From contig NZ_FNNR01000004.1 of NCBI RefSeq assembly GCF_900106835.1, positions 337,043 through 401,042 of the forward strand: a DNA stretch of 64,000 nt, in the 5' to 3' direction. Shown here piece after piece: positions 8,599-17,005 of this stretch. The stretch comes from Arthrobacter sp. cf158 (GTDB lineage: Bacteria; Actinomycetota; Actinomycetes; Actinomycetales; Micrococcaceae). Every line of letters starts with the position of its first letter. Position 1 is the first letter of the stretch. Below the pieces are notes generated by a model. It was not told the DNA's origin and searched no databases. It saw only the letters and a list, made by a program, of their open reading frames with translations. Both the position numbers and the translations under genes were made by a program.

Positions 8599-9753
8599 TC
8601 AGACCCGGGCCCGCCCCAGCACACGCTCCCCAATCTCCCGCCCGATCTGCCGGAGCAAATCGCCTGACAACTCTGGGTCCTTGGAGGAGTCGCTGTCTGT
8701 GTAGTCAGTCAATGCGTACACCGACTCCAGGGACATCCCGGCCCACTGTTCCCGAGCCAGGAGCGAGCGACCCGCGACGGCGATGACTTGCCGGGTGCCG
8801 GAACGGCGGGCGACGGCGGCCGGCAGCTTCCCTGCCAGCGTCTGCTCGTCGATGCTGCCTTCGCCGGTAATAACCACATCGCAGGCCTCCTTGCGGACGT
8901 CGAAGTCCAGGAGGTCCAGGAAATAGTCCGCGCCGGAAACCTGCTTCGCGCCGAGCAGCAGGCACGCGAAGCCGATACCCCCGGCGCTGCCGGAACCAGG
9001 GTGGTGAGCCAGATCCACAGCGTCGGCCGGGAGAACCCCTGAATCGGCGAGCTTCGAGGCAAAGTGGGCCAATCCGGCGTCGAGCGTTGAAACGTCGGCG
9101 GAAGTGGCCCCCTTCTGCGGGCCGAAAACGGCAGCCGCGCCAGTGGGACCGCACAGCGGGTTGTGGACATCGCTGGCGAGGATGAGTTCGACGCCGGCAA
9201 GTTCCGGGACCAGCGAGCCGGTCACCGAGTGAACCTGGGACAGCGAGCGGCCGGAGCCCTCCAGTACATGCCCGGAGAGGTCGAGGAACTGCAGGCCCAA
9301 AGCGGTGAGCATGCCCATGCCGCCGTCGGTGCTGGAGCTGCCACCCAACGCCAAAACAACCCGGGATGCCCCAAGCCCCAACGTGAACAGGACAGCTTCG
9401 CCGAAACCGCGGCTTGTCGCGTCCATCGGCTCCAGAACAGCTCCGGGGAGGACGGCCAATCCGCAGGTGTTGGCGACCTCCACAACGGCCGTGATGCCGT
9501 CGAACGCAACAGTCGCGCGGACGGGCTGCCCGGTGGGACCAGCAACGGCGCAGCTGTGGCGGCCGAAGCCGGAGGCGATGGCGGCGTCCACACTGCCGTC
9601 ACCTCCGTCTGCGAGGGGAAGGATCTCGCAGTGGACCGTCCCGTTGCCGTGCGATCCCGCGGAGCGGAGCCCTTCAGCCAGGGCCTCGGCCACCTGGCCA
9701 GCGGTCAGGCTGCCCTTGAATTTGTCGGGAGCAATAAGAACGGTGGTGGTCAT
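8599..9753 (-). CDS. glxK: Glycerate kinase
   Basis: A 384-residue glycerate kinase of the GlxK/GarK type, phosphorylating D-glycerate. Seen in sequence: the N-terminus VLIAPDKFKGSLTA, the LALGGSSSTDGGMGML motif near residue 125, the GSGSAGGIGFA stretch, and DVVITGEGSIDEQTL, all typical of the family. The ATG at 9753 is used because DctA ends one base upstream; the open frame to 10002 is inside dctA. It is last in the LysR-dehydrogenase-DctA-kinase operon and would phosphorylate the glycerate made by the dehydrogenase. Confidence 0.95.
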   Translation of the reverse strand: MTTTVLIAPDKFKGSLTAGQVAEALAEGLRSAGSHGNGTVHCEILPLADGGDGSVDAAIASGFGRHSCAVAGPTGQPVRATVAFDGITAVVEVANTCGLAVLPGAVLEPMDATSRGFGEAVLFTLGLGASRVVLALGGSSSTDGGMGMLTALGLQFLDLSGHVLEGSGRSLSQVHSVTGSLVPELAGVELILASDVHNPLCGPTGAAAVFGPQKGATSADVSTLDAGLAHFASKLADSGVLPADAVDLAHHPGSGSAGGIGFACLLLGAKQVSGADYFLDLLDFDVRKEACDVVITGEGSIDEQTLAGKLPAAVARRSGTRQVIAVAGRSLLAREQWAGMSLESVYALTDYTDSDSSKDPELSGDLLRQIGREIGERVLGRARV

Positions 9754-9754
9754 G

Positions 9755-11248
9755 TCAGACGGTCTCCGAGTAGGCGGGGCGGCGGTCGGATGGGGAGGTG
9801 TGCCTGGCTGGCCCCTCGTCCGGTGAGCCGCTCTGGGCGGTGGGGTGCTTGGGGCCGTGGTGTCCGTATTCAGCCAGGTCATCGTCGATGTCGATGACGT
9901 CCTCCGCGTGGACAGGGTCCTCTGCGGGCATCGGCTCAACGGCTTCGCCCCGGAAGACGCGGCGGGCTCGATCAGCGTCGAGCGTGCGGTCCCACCAGGC
10001 AATGAAGAGCGTGGCGACGGCGTTGCCGGTGAAGTTCACCAGGGCGCGGCATTCAGACATGAACTTGTCGATGCCGAAGATGAGCATAATGCCGGCCGCG
10101 GGAATGGTCCCGAGGGTGGTGAGCGTGGCGGTAAGAGCAATGAATCCGCCACCCGCCACTCCTGCAGCGCCCTTGGACGTCAGCAGCATGACTGCCAGAA
10201 GTCCCAGCTGCTGCCCGATGGTGAGATCCGTGTTGGTGGCTTGGGCGATGTAGAGGGCCGCGAGGGACAGGTAAATGGCGGCGCCGTCCAGGTTGAAGCT
10301 GTATCCCGTGGGGACAACCAGGCCCACCGTTTCCTTCTTCACCCCGGCGTGCTCCAGTTTGCGCATCAGCCCAGGTAAGGCGGGTTCAGCAGTGGAGGTG
10401 CCCAGGATGAGCATGTACTCCTCTTTAAGGTGTCGGATCATGGTGAAGATGTTCAGCTTGAGGAACGCCATGACGGAGCCAAGGACAATCACCACGAACA
10501 GGATTGAGGTGACGTAGAACAGCGCGATCAGTCCACCCATGCTGGTGAGCGAGGAGACACCGTACTTGCCCACGGCGTAGGCCATGGCACCGAATGCGCC
10601 CAGCGGGGCGGCTTTCATGATGAAGCCCAGGATCTTGAACATCACGCTGGTGAGCCGCTGAATACCATCCAGCACAGGCGCCCCCACCTTGCCCATGGCA
10701 TTGAGGGCGATGCCGAAAACAACCGCGATGAAGATGATCTGCAGAATGTTGCCTTCAACGAAGGGCGAGACCATGCTCTCCGGAATGATGTGCGTGAGGA
10801 ACTGCCACCATTCCTGGTGTTGCCCTGCGTCGATCAGCTTGGCGGCCGAGTCCGAGGTCTGGATGGTGCTGGCATCCGCGTTGACGCCGTCACCCAGACG
10901 GAAGATGTTGATGGCCACGAGACCGAAAACCATGGCGCAAATGGTGCCGATCTGGAAGTAGGTCAGGGCCTTCAGACCCGTCATCCCCACCTTTTTCAGG
11001 TCGGCAACACTCGCGATGCCACCCACGATGGTCAGGAATACGATGGGGCCGATGAGCATCTTCATGGCATCAACGAACGTGGTGCCGATCGGTTCCATGG
11101 CGATGCCGGCCGCTGGAGCCAGCCACCCCACCAGGATGCCGATGACGATTGCGGTCAGTACCCAGAAGTACAGCTGTTTGTACCAGCGGGTCTTTGTTGG
11201 CGCCTTAGTGCGTGAAGCGGCTGCGCCGGCAGTGCTGCTGTGATCCAT
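9755..11248 (-). CDS. dctA: Dicarboxylate:cation symporter, DctA type
   Basis: A 497-residue SLC1/DAACS carrier with about eight transmembrane segments. Family motifs are present: MLIGPIVFLTIVGGIAS, GTSTAEPALPGLM (hairpin), VVPTGYSFNLDGAAIYLS and FMSECRALVNFTGNAVATLFIA. It has an acidic, His-rich C-terminal tail of about 70 residues, longer than in typical DctA. In this operon tartrate or malate is the likely substrate. A perfect 15-base hairpin lies between it and the dehydrogenase gene upstream. Confidence 0.92.
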   Translation of the reverse strand: MDHSSTAGAAASRTKAPTKTRWYKQLYFWVLTAIVIGILVGWLAPAAGIAMEPIGTTFVDAMKMLIGPIVFLTIVGGIASVADLKKVGMTGLKALTYFQIGTICAMVFGLVAINIFRLGDGVNADASTIQTSDSAAKLIDAGQHQEWWQFLTHIIPESMVSPFVEGNILQIIFIAVVFGIALNAMGKVGAPVLDGIQRLTSVMFKILGFIMKAAPLGAFGAMAYAVGKYGVSSLTSMGGLIALFYVTSILFVVIVLGSVMAFLKLNIFTMIRHLKEEYMLILGTSTAEPALPGLMRKLEHAGVKKETVGLVVPTGYSFNLDGAAIYLSLAALYIAQATNTDLTIGQQLGLLAVMLLTSKGAAGVAGGGFIALTATLTTLGTIPAAGIMLIFGIDKFMSECRALVNFTGNAVATLFIAWWDRTLDADRARRVFRGEAVEPMPAEDPVHAEDVIDIDDDLAEYGHHGPKHPTAQSGSPDEGPARHTSPSDRRPAYSETV

Positions 11249-11295
11249 GATTCCTACCTCGTTGTGGAATGTCTCTGGAGGGAAAACTGAAGGTG

Positions 11296-11331
11296 ACGTT
11301 CGACGGCGGCGGGCTGGCCGCCGTCGAACGT
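11296..11331. terminator. Intra-operon hairpin
   Basis: A perfect 15-base stem (arm ACGTTCGACGGCGGC) with loop GGGCTG, between the dehydrogenase stop and the dctA start. There is no clear U-tract, so it may attenuate or stabilise the mRNA rather than end it. Confidence 0.6.
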
Positions 11332-11342
11332 GAAGTCTGTGG

Positions 11343-12440
11343 TCAGACGGTCGCGAGAGTGGTGACGAGTGCCGCGATGATGGCCTCGGTGACGTCGTCG
11401 GTGGTGGCGGTGCCGCCGACGTCGCGGGTCAGATGGCCCGAGCCGGTGGCCGCTTCGATGGCTGCCTCCACACGGCGTGCTTCCTCATGCAGGCCGAAGT
11501 GGTCCAGCATGAGTGCGGCGCTGGCGATGGCACCGATCGGGTTGCTGATGCCCTGGCCGGCGATGTCAGGTGCAGATCCGTGAACAGGTTCGAACATGGA
11601 CGGGAAACGGCGCTCCGGATTGAGGTTGGCGCTCGCTGCCAGGCCCAGGCTGCCCGCGAGGGCAGAGCCGAGGTCCGAGAGGATATCTGCGTTCAGATTG
11701 GACGCCACCACAACGGACAGATCCTCGGGCTTGAGGATGAACTTGGCGCTCATGGCGTCAACCAGAACGCTCTCGGTCTGCACGTCCGGGTAATCCAGGG
11801 CGACGCGCTGGAAGGTTTCGTCCCAGAGGACCATGCCGTACTGCTGGGCATTGGATTTGGTGACCGAGGAAACTTTCTTCACGGTGCGGGTCCGGGCGAG
11901 ATCGAACGCGAACCGCATGATGCGCTCGCAACCTTTCTCCGTGAACAGCGCGGTCTGCAGTGCCACCTCGTTGCCAGGGCCGCGACCGCTCAGGTTGCGG
12001 CCGCCCAGTCCGGCGTATTCGCCTTCGCTGTTCTCGCGCACAACCACCCAGTCGAGTTCGGTGGTGTCTGCTTTGCGGAGCGGGGACTGGACTCCGGGGA
12101 GGAATTTGACCGGGCGGATGTTGGCCCACTGGTCAAAGTTCTGGGTGATGTTCAGGCGCAGGCCCCAAAGGCTGATGTGGTCCGGGACGTTCTCCCAGCC
12201 GACGGCTCCGAAGTAGATCGCGTCGAATTCCTTGAGGGCCTCCAAGCCCTTGGGGTCCATCATCTGCCCGGTCTTGGCGTAGTACTCCGAGCCCCAGGGG
12301 AACTCGGTCCAGTCGAAAGCGAACTTGCCGTTGGAGTCCTCAGCCAAGGCTGCCAGGACGCGGCGGCCCGCGGAAACAACTTCCTTACCTACACCGTCTG
12401 CGGGGATCGATGCGATGCTGAATTTCTGGGTGGCGCTCAT
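11343..12440 (-). CDS. Tartrate dehydrogenase / D-malate dehydrogenase family
   Basis: A 365-residue NAD-dependent beta-decarboxylating dehydrogenase of the isocitrate/isopropylmalate family. It has the tartrate/D-malate hallmarks: IPADGVGKEV, FDAIYFGAVGWENVPDHISLWGLRL, VVVRENSEGEYAGLGG, the Lys in VTKSNAQQYG, the metal Asp residues in VVASNLNADILSDLGS, and EPVHGSAPDIAG. The ATG at 12440 follows AGGAGGTAGGC. With tartrate the expected product is D-glycerate, the substrate of the kinase in the same operon. D-malate is the main alternative substrate. Confidence 0.9.
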   Translation of the reverse strand: MSATQKFSIASIPADGVGKEVVSAGRRVLAALAEDSNGKFAFDWTEFPWGSEYYAKTGQMMDPKGLEALKEFDAIYFGAVGWENVPDHISLWGLRLNITQNFDQWANIRPVKFLPGVQSPLRKADTTELDWVVVRENSEGEYAGLGGRNLSGRGPGNEVALQTALFTEKGCERIMRFAFDLARTRTVKKVSSVTKSNAQQYGMVLWDETFQRVALDYPDVQTESVLVDAMSAKFILKPEDLSVVVASNLNADILSDLGSALAGSLGLAASANLNPERRFPSMFEPVHGSAPDIAGQGISNPIGAIASAALMLDHFGLHEEARRVEAAIEAATGSGHLTRDVGGTATTDDVTEAIIAALVTTLATV

Positions 12441-12558
12441 GCCTACCTCCTCGTTGAGTTTGTTAGCAGTGAGCCTGTTATGCGGGTCACACTGTTCTTC
12501 CTCTTCAAGTACACGGGGGAGGGGTAGGCGGCGTCCAAGACTTAGTTTCGATACGCCT

Positions 12559-12575
12559 GATAGGTACTGCCTATC
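12559..12575. promoter_or_regulatory. LysR-type operator upstream of the dehydrogenase
   Basis: GATAGG, TACTG, CCTATC form a perfect 6-5-6 inverted repeat with the T-N11-A pattern of LysR sites. It overlaps the stop codon of the LysR gene and lies about 120 bases upstream of the dehydrogenase start. The same GATAG-N7-CTATC pattern recurs at 13516. Confidence 0.75.
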
Positions 12576-13479
12576 TGTCTGCTCCGGAGCCACGTTCAGT
12601 GTGGTGGGCAGCCACCTCCAGGAAGGCCTTTGCAGCCGGCGTGAGGTTCTCCTTCCGGCTGAGTACGGCCACATCGAGGTAATTCACCGGCTCCACCAGC
12701 AAAGTCCGAAGCCCGGCCTTATGAGCTGTAGGCGCCCACGACGACGGCATCACAGCATGCCCGACGCCCGCCAGCACCAGCGGCAGGATGGACGTCCGGT
12801 GCGCCACCTCCACCACGATCTCCACCTCTACCCCGTGGGCCAAAGCGTCGTCCACGAGCCACCGCATCAGAGATCCGCGCTGACTAGCGATGAGCCGGTG
12901 TCCGCCCAGTTCTTCGCGCTGGATGGCTGTGCCGGTGGAGGGGAATGTATCCGCATGCGGGTTGACGATCAGGATCAGCGGTTGCCGCTCGAGCTCCAGG
13001 ACCTCGACGCCGGGGACCTTGATGGGAGTCGATGAACCGGCAAGTCCAACCTCGTGACTGCCGCTGCGGACAGATTCAATGACTTCTTCCGGAGTGAAGG
13101 CGGCGCCGACATTCAGCCGAACCGACGGGTGAAGTTGGGTGAAGGAGGCAATCATTGACGTCAGGGGCTCTATGCCCGGAGACGGCATGGTGATGATGTC
13201 CAGTTTTCCGCTGCGGATCCCGCGCAGGGATTGAACGGCGGACTGCGCCGCGTCCAGGTCCCGCATCACGAGTCGGGCCGGGCCCACCAGTTCCTTGCCT
13301 GCTTCGCTGAGGACAGCCCGCCTGCCGATGCGGTGAAAAAGGGGAACGCCGAGCTCCTTCTCAAGGCCCGCTATGGTTTGGGACAGCGATGGCTGGGCGA
13401 TGAGGAGATGTTCAGCAGCGCGATTGAAGCCGTCGTGATCCACCACGGCGAGGAAGTATTTGAGCTTGCGCGTGTCCAT
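12571..13479 (-). CDS. LysR-family transcriptional regulator
   Basis: A 302-residue regulator. The N-terminal winged helix is typical (LKYFLAVVDHDGFNRAAEHLLIAQPSLSQTIAGLE, residues 6-40), followed by a linker and an effector domain from about residue 90. It is transcribed in the same direction as the tartrate genes, with identical palindromes both upstream of itself and after its stop. The likely effector is tartrate, malate or a related acid. Confidence 0.93.
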   Translation of the reverse strand: MDTRKLKYFLAVVDHDGFNRAAEHLLIAQPSLSQTIAGLEKELGVPLFHRIGRRAVLSEAGKELVGPARLVMRDLDAAQSAVQSLRGIRSGKLDIITMPSPGIEPLTSMIASFTQLHPSVRLNVGAAFTPEEVIESVRSGSHEVGLAGSSTPIKVPGVEVLELERQPLILIVNPHADTFPSTGTAIQREELGGHRLIASQRGSLMRWLVDDALAHGVEVEIVVEVAHRTSILPLVLAGVGHAVMPSSWAPTAHKAGLRTLLVEPVNYLDVAVLSRKENLTPAAKAFLEVAAHHTERGSGADR

Positions 13480-13515
13480 GGCCTGGGGTCCTTTGGAATG
13501 TCGGGCGAGGGCATC

Positions 13516-13532
13516 GATAGTTTATGCCTATC
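13516..13532. promoter_or_regulatory. LysR-type operator upstream of lysR
   Basis: GATAG, seven bases, CTATC: the same half-sites and spacing as the site at 12559, 37 bases upstream of the LysR start. It suggests autoregulation. Confidence 0.75.
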
Positions 13533-13555
13533 AACCCTCCTGGGCGCCGGTTGGA

Positions 13556-14458
13556 TCACACCACCAGCCGCAGCGGCGTGCGCCCCAGCTGAACCACAAC
13601 TTCCTGTCCCCACGACGCCGTCAGCCGGTCGTCTTCCATGCCGTCGCCGAACACCACCAGCTGATCGGACGCTACGGTCATCCGGAGAACCTCCCCGGCT
13701 TCCAGGACGCCTTCCGTCAGTGAGGCGCCGGTGACAGGTGAGGGCCAGGCTTCGCGGACAAACCACGCGAGCCGGGGATCGGTGGGTGCCGGCAAGGTAC
13801 GCCCGCCGCGTTCGAGGGCTATGGAGGCGCACCAGCCGGTGGCGCCGGTGCCCGTGGACACGATCAGGCCGGACGATGATTGCCGTTCGGTCTGTCCGCC
13901 CGCCTGGGTGAAACTCGGGGCCGTGATGGAGTATTTCGCCGATTGGTGTGAGGCATGCCCGATGAAAACTTCGTTGAGCGCCGAAAGCTGCTGGCCGTCG
14001 TCGAGGGTTGCTGTCACGGTGGTGAGGTCCTGGCAGTGCAGCCGCCCGACGTCACCTGCACTGAGCAAGGCAGCGGCGGCAGCCGGTGTGTGGCGGACCA
14101 GGATGCCAGGGTTGGCGCCGGGCTCGGGATCGATGCCGATCACGGGCTGGCCGTTCAGGTACTTGGCCACATTCGCCACCAATCCGTCTTGTCCCACCAC
14201 GGCGATGATGTCCTCCGCGGTGAGCAGGAAGCGGCTGAGGTCTGCGCGTTCCACCTCGGCTTGCCGCCAATCAGACGGTACCGAGGCCCTGATAGTTGCC
14301 AGTGCGTCAGTCAGGCGGTCATGCCGATCCTGAACGTCCTGGATTCCCCGGCCGCGGGTGCTGAGGAAGAATTCGGCCTGTCCGCGGGTGGCATGGCGGT
14401 CCAGGAGTTCCTGAAGTTCGGTCCGCCGGTGGACGATGACGATGCGCGGGGTTGCCAT
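13556..14458 (-). CDS. NAD(+) kinase-like protein
   Basis: A 300-residue protein resembling ATP-NAD/DAG-kinase superfamily members. The expected glycine-rich GGDGT element is replaced by VVGQDGLVAN at about residue 87, followed by PVIGIDPEPGANPGIL where NAD kinases have a similar strand. A later stretch, GLIVSTGTGATGW, matches the family's substrate region. It starts nine bases after the SPFH gene in the same operon, opposite an NrtR regulator of NAD metabolism, which supports a role linked to NAD or a related nucleotide. The altered motif leaves activity uncertain. Confidence 0.75.
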   Translation of the reverse strand: MATPRIVIVHRRTELQELLDRHATRGQAEFFLSTRGRGIQDVQDRHDRLTDALATIRASVPSDWRQAEVERADLSRFLLTAEDIIAVVGQDGLVANVAKYLNGQPVIGIDPEPGANPGILVRHTPAAAAALLSAGDVGRLHCQDLTTVTATLDDGQQLSALNEVFIGHASHQSAKYSITAPSFTQAGGQTERQSSSGLIVSTGTGATGWCASIALERGGRTLPAPTDPRLAWFVREAWPSPVTGASLTEGVLEAGEVLRMTVASDQLVVFGDGMEDDRLTASWGQEVVVQLGRTPLRLVV

Positions 14459-14467
14459 GGCGGGTCC

Positions 14468-15487
14468 TTACTTGGTGATTTCGGCGGTTGCGGCGGGTTC
14501 CTTGAACAGTCCGGCCAGGGCTCCGCTGAGCAGGTCCGGAGTGATGGTGAGGTTCCCGATGTTCGGCAGGCTGCCGGCTGCGTCCTTGAGCGCCAGGGCC
14601 AGCAGGGTGGCTTGTTCCATGCCCCGGTAAACCTCCATGGTGGCGGCTTCCCGGGCTGCGGCGGCCTCACCCACAAGACGGATTTGCTGGGCCTCGGCGG
14701 CAGCTCCGATGCCCTTTCGTTCAGCCGATCCTTGGGCCTCGATGAGTCCCGCGGCTGCCTTCTCTTCAGCAGCGCGCCGGGCGTTGGCGCCTTCCTGTGC
14801 TACCAGGTTCTCGCGGCGGACGGCCAGTTCGATCTGGCTCGCCATCTCGTTTTCGGAGATAGTGCGTTCACGTTCGACGGCGACCGCTCGCCTTTCGTAC
14901 ACAGCCCGGTCCGCTTCGGCTTGAAGCTGCTCACGAACCGGCGTCTGCAAAGCGCGTTCGACGTCGGCCTCCGGGCGAATCGCGAGGACCTGCACGGCCA
15001 GGATCTCGATGCCGGTGGACTGGAGCCTCGCGTCGGCACGGAGTGCGTCGGTCAGCACCAGCCGGAGTTGGCTGACGCCGCGTTCAAGGGCTTCGGCGAG
15101 CGTGGTGGTGGCGATCTGGTCTATCGCGTGGCTCTGGCACAGCTGGCCGATGATGGTGGACACCTGCTCGCGTCCGGTTGCCGGCGCCTTGCCCGCTGAC
15201 TGCAGTCCAAAGTCCAGGCGGGTTGAAACGGCCACGGGATCGATGAAGCGGTAGGTCACGTTGGCCTGAACGCTGACGTCCTGGTGGTCGCGGGTAATGG
15301 CGTGGAAGAGGGTGGGCAGTTCCTGATCGTCCACGGGAACCTCGCTGAGGACGGAGTTCGCGGGGCGGAAGAAAAATGCCTGTCCAACTCCCTGGTGCTT
15401 GACGGCGCCCTTCTGCAGGTGGACGACATAGCCGGTGGGACTGCCAAGGAAGTGGCTGATCCAGGGGTAGCGCTTGATGATGGCCAT
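14468..15487 (-). CDS. SPFH/Band 7 (prohibitin-stomatin) domain protein
   Basis: A 339-residue SPFH protein. The core is at about residues 20-190 (NVTYRFIDPVA, LRLVLTDALRADARLQSTGIEILAVQVLAIRPEADV). An Ala/Glu/Arg-rich coiled-coil follows at 190-285, and a C-terminal tail of about 45 residues. There is no clear N-terminal membrane helix. The ATG at 15487 follows AAGCGAGAAC; the frame extends to 15565 but that part covers the operators. It is first in a two-gene operon with the NAD-kinase-like protein and divergent from nrtR. Confidence 0.85.
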   Translation of the reverse strand: MAIIKRYPWISHFLGSPTGYVVHLQKGAVKHQGVGQAFFFRPANSVLSEVPVDDQELPTLFHAITRDHQDVSVQANVTYRFIDPVAVSTRLDFGLQSAGKAPATGREQVSTIIGQLCQSHAIDQIATTTLAEALERGVSQLRLVLTDALRADARLQSTGIEILAVQVLAIRPEADVERALQTPVREQLQAEADRAVYERRAVAVERERTISENEMASQIELAVRRENLVAQEGANARRAAEEKAAAGLIEAQGSAERKGIGAAAEAQQIRLVGEAAAAREAATMEVYRGMEQATLLALALKDAAGSLPNIGNLTITPDLLSGALAGLFKEPAATAEITK

Positions 15488-15510
15488 GATGTTCTCGCTT
15501 TCATTTGTTC

Positions 15511-15525
15511 TCGTCAATTTGACGA
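15511..15525. promoter_or_regulatory. NrtR-type operator, proximal to the SPFH gene
   Basis: A perfect palindrome: TCGTCAA, T, TTGACGA, followed by TAA. It lies 24 bases upstream of the SPFH start. A similar sequence occurs 45 bases away. Confidence 0.65.
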
Positions 15526-15555
15526 TAACTAAACAGTAGAGCGGCCTCGGCATTA

Positions 15556-15570
15556 TTGTCAACATGACGA
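15556..15570. promoter_or_regulatory. NrtR-type operator, proximal to nrtR
   Basis: An imperfect copy (TTGTCAA, C, ATGACGA, then TAA) 21 bases upstream of the nrtR ATG. On the minus strand it contains TTGACA, a good -35 element for the SPFH operon, with TACTGT 18 bases downstream as a possible -10. Confidence 0.6.
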
Positions 15571-15590
15571 TAAGTACCTACGATTGATGC

Positions 15591-16313
15591 ATGCCTGAAT
15601 CCCATCCGGCGCCTGAGCGCTTCCCGGTGACCGTCGACGTCGTCGCCCTTACTGTTCGCGATGGCGAGCTGAACGTCCTGCTCATCACCCGTCTCATCGA
15701 GCCCTTCCGCGGCAAACTCGCACTGCCGGGCGGCTTCGTCCTCGCAGGGGAGGACCTGCTTGAGGCGGCGGGGCGGGAACTGGCGGAGGAGACCGGCGTC
15801 GAACATCTCCCCGGGCACTTGGAGCAATTGGGAAGCTATGGCCCGAAGGGGCGCGACCCCCGTGGTGACGTCCTGACCGTTGCCCACCTGCTGTTGGCGC
15901 CGGACTTCCCGGTGCTGGCGGCGGGCAGCGACGCCGAACAGGCCGCGTGGTACCCGGTTGCTGAGGTTCCGGAATTGGCCTTCGACCACGCGCGTATCCT
16001 GGACGACGCACTGGAGAGGGCCAAGGCAAAACTTGAATACTCGCCGCTCGGTGCGGCCTTCTGCGGTGAGGAATTCACCATCGCCCAACTCCGGGCCGTC
16101 TATGAAGCTGTGTGGGGCACACGCCTGGATCCGCGGAACTTCCACCGAAAAGCGACCGGGACGCCCGGCTTCCTGGAAGAAGCCGGACGGATGACAACAG
16201 GCGACGCCGGGCGCCCGGCTGCACTGTTCAGGCTCGCCCCCGAGGCGCGTCCGACGGCGGGCCAACCCACGCGCGCGGTCCTGAACCCGCCGTTGATGCG
16301 CCCGAGGGACTAA
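15591..16313 (+). CDS. nrtR: NrtR-type Nudix transcriptional regulator
   Basis: A 240-residue protein with an N-terminal Nudix domain (residues 10-140, box GGFVLAGEDL to RELAEETGVE, intact) fused to a C-terminal winged helix (FTIAQLRAVYEAVWGTRLDPRNFHRKATG, 160-190). This architecture is the NrtR family, which binds ADP-ribose and represses NAD-salvage genes. The start is directly after two palindromes, with no strong ribosome site. It faces the SPFH/NAD-kinase-like operon, its probable target. Confidence 0.88.
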   Translation: MPESHPAPERFPVTVDVVALTVRDGELNVLLITRLIEPFRGKLALPGGFVLAGEDLLEAAGRELAEETGVEHLPGHLEQLGSYGPKGRDPRGDVLTVAHLLLAPDFPVLAAGSDAEQAAWYPVAEVPELAFDHARILDDALERAKAKLEYSPLGAAFCGEEFTIAQLRAVYEAVWGTRLDPRNFHRKATGTPGFLEEAGRMTTGDAGRPAALFRLAPEARPTAGQPTRAVLNPPLMRPRD

Positions 16314-16642
16314 AGTGGCTGACACTGAACTGGGGCGGTCGCGGAAGCGGATTCCCCAGCGCTCAGGATGTTGAAGAGCCAGCAAGAACGAACGTTCACC
16401 CCCCACGACGATCATCGTTCGGCGCTGGCGCTTACGCACCCGGGTGACACTCCGATTAGTCAGGACACGCTGCTGTTGTCCCGTAAGGGGATCCCTGATA
16501 GGACGCCCTTCGGGGAGCGTCCTGCGGCTGTGACTTGCAGGAGGTGCCCGAATGGGTAGGCTCGCGGCATGGCATGCTCTCATGTACCGCTGGCTTGGTT
16601 CGACAATGGCATGATCCAAAAGCCCACAGAACTGGGGAAAAG
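16314..16642. other. Left junction of the cassette array
   Basis: No convincing gene. The only structure I see is the first copy of the array palindrome at 16478-16504. Confidence 0.5.
16478..16504. repeat. Array palindrome R0
   Basis: Left arm GTCCCGTAAGG, centre GGATCC, right arm CTGATAGGAC. First, partly degenerate copy. Confidence 0.6.
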
Positions 16643-16825
16643 ATGACCGCCGGACGATGGGGACTGCTCGTCGTTGCAGTAGCAGTCCTGATCGTCTCCG
16701 TAGTTCTCGCCGTTCAGGGTTCAATGGGCCTATGGTTCACCGCAACAGCAATGGGCATCCTGATCGTCGCTACCCTGCGTGCAGCACTCAAAGAAAAACG
16801 GCGGTCCCCGGACAGCAATAGGTAG
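16643..16825 (+). CDS. Small membrane protein (cassette)
   Basis: A 60-residue protein starting at ATG after GGGGAAAAG. Two hydrophobic helices (residues 5-22 and 26-43) and a basic tail (KEKRRSPDSNR). The frame extends upstream to 16535, but that part has no ribosome site. First gene in the array, between R0 and R1. Function unknown. Confidence 0.6.
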   Translation: MTAGRWGLLVVAVAVLIVSVVLAVQGSMGLWFTATAMGILIVATLRAALKEKRRSPDSNR

Positions 16826-16848
16826 AACCGTTCCAGAGGCCTTCTTAC

Positions 16849-16875
16849 GTCCGGTAAAGGATCCTCTGCTGGGAC
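16849..16875. repeat. Array palindrome R1
   Basis: Left arm GTCCGGTAAA, centre GGATCC, right arm TCTGCTGGGAC. Confidence 0.7.
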
Positions 16876-17005
16876 ATCTGGCGATGCGGTCAGTCGGGAT
16901 GCGAGGCCATAACGTCTCAAGGTAGAGTCAGGCCACCGGTGCGCGACTCGAACTCTCAGAGCTAATCCAGATCCGACAGAGCCACGAATCCGAGAAAGGT
17001 AAATC

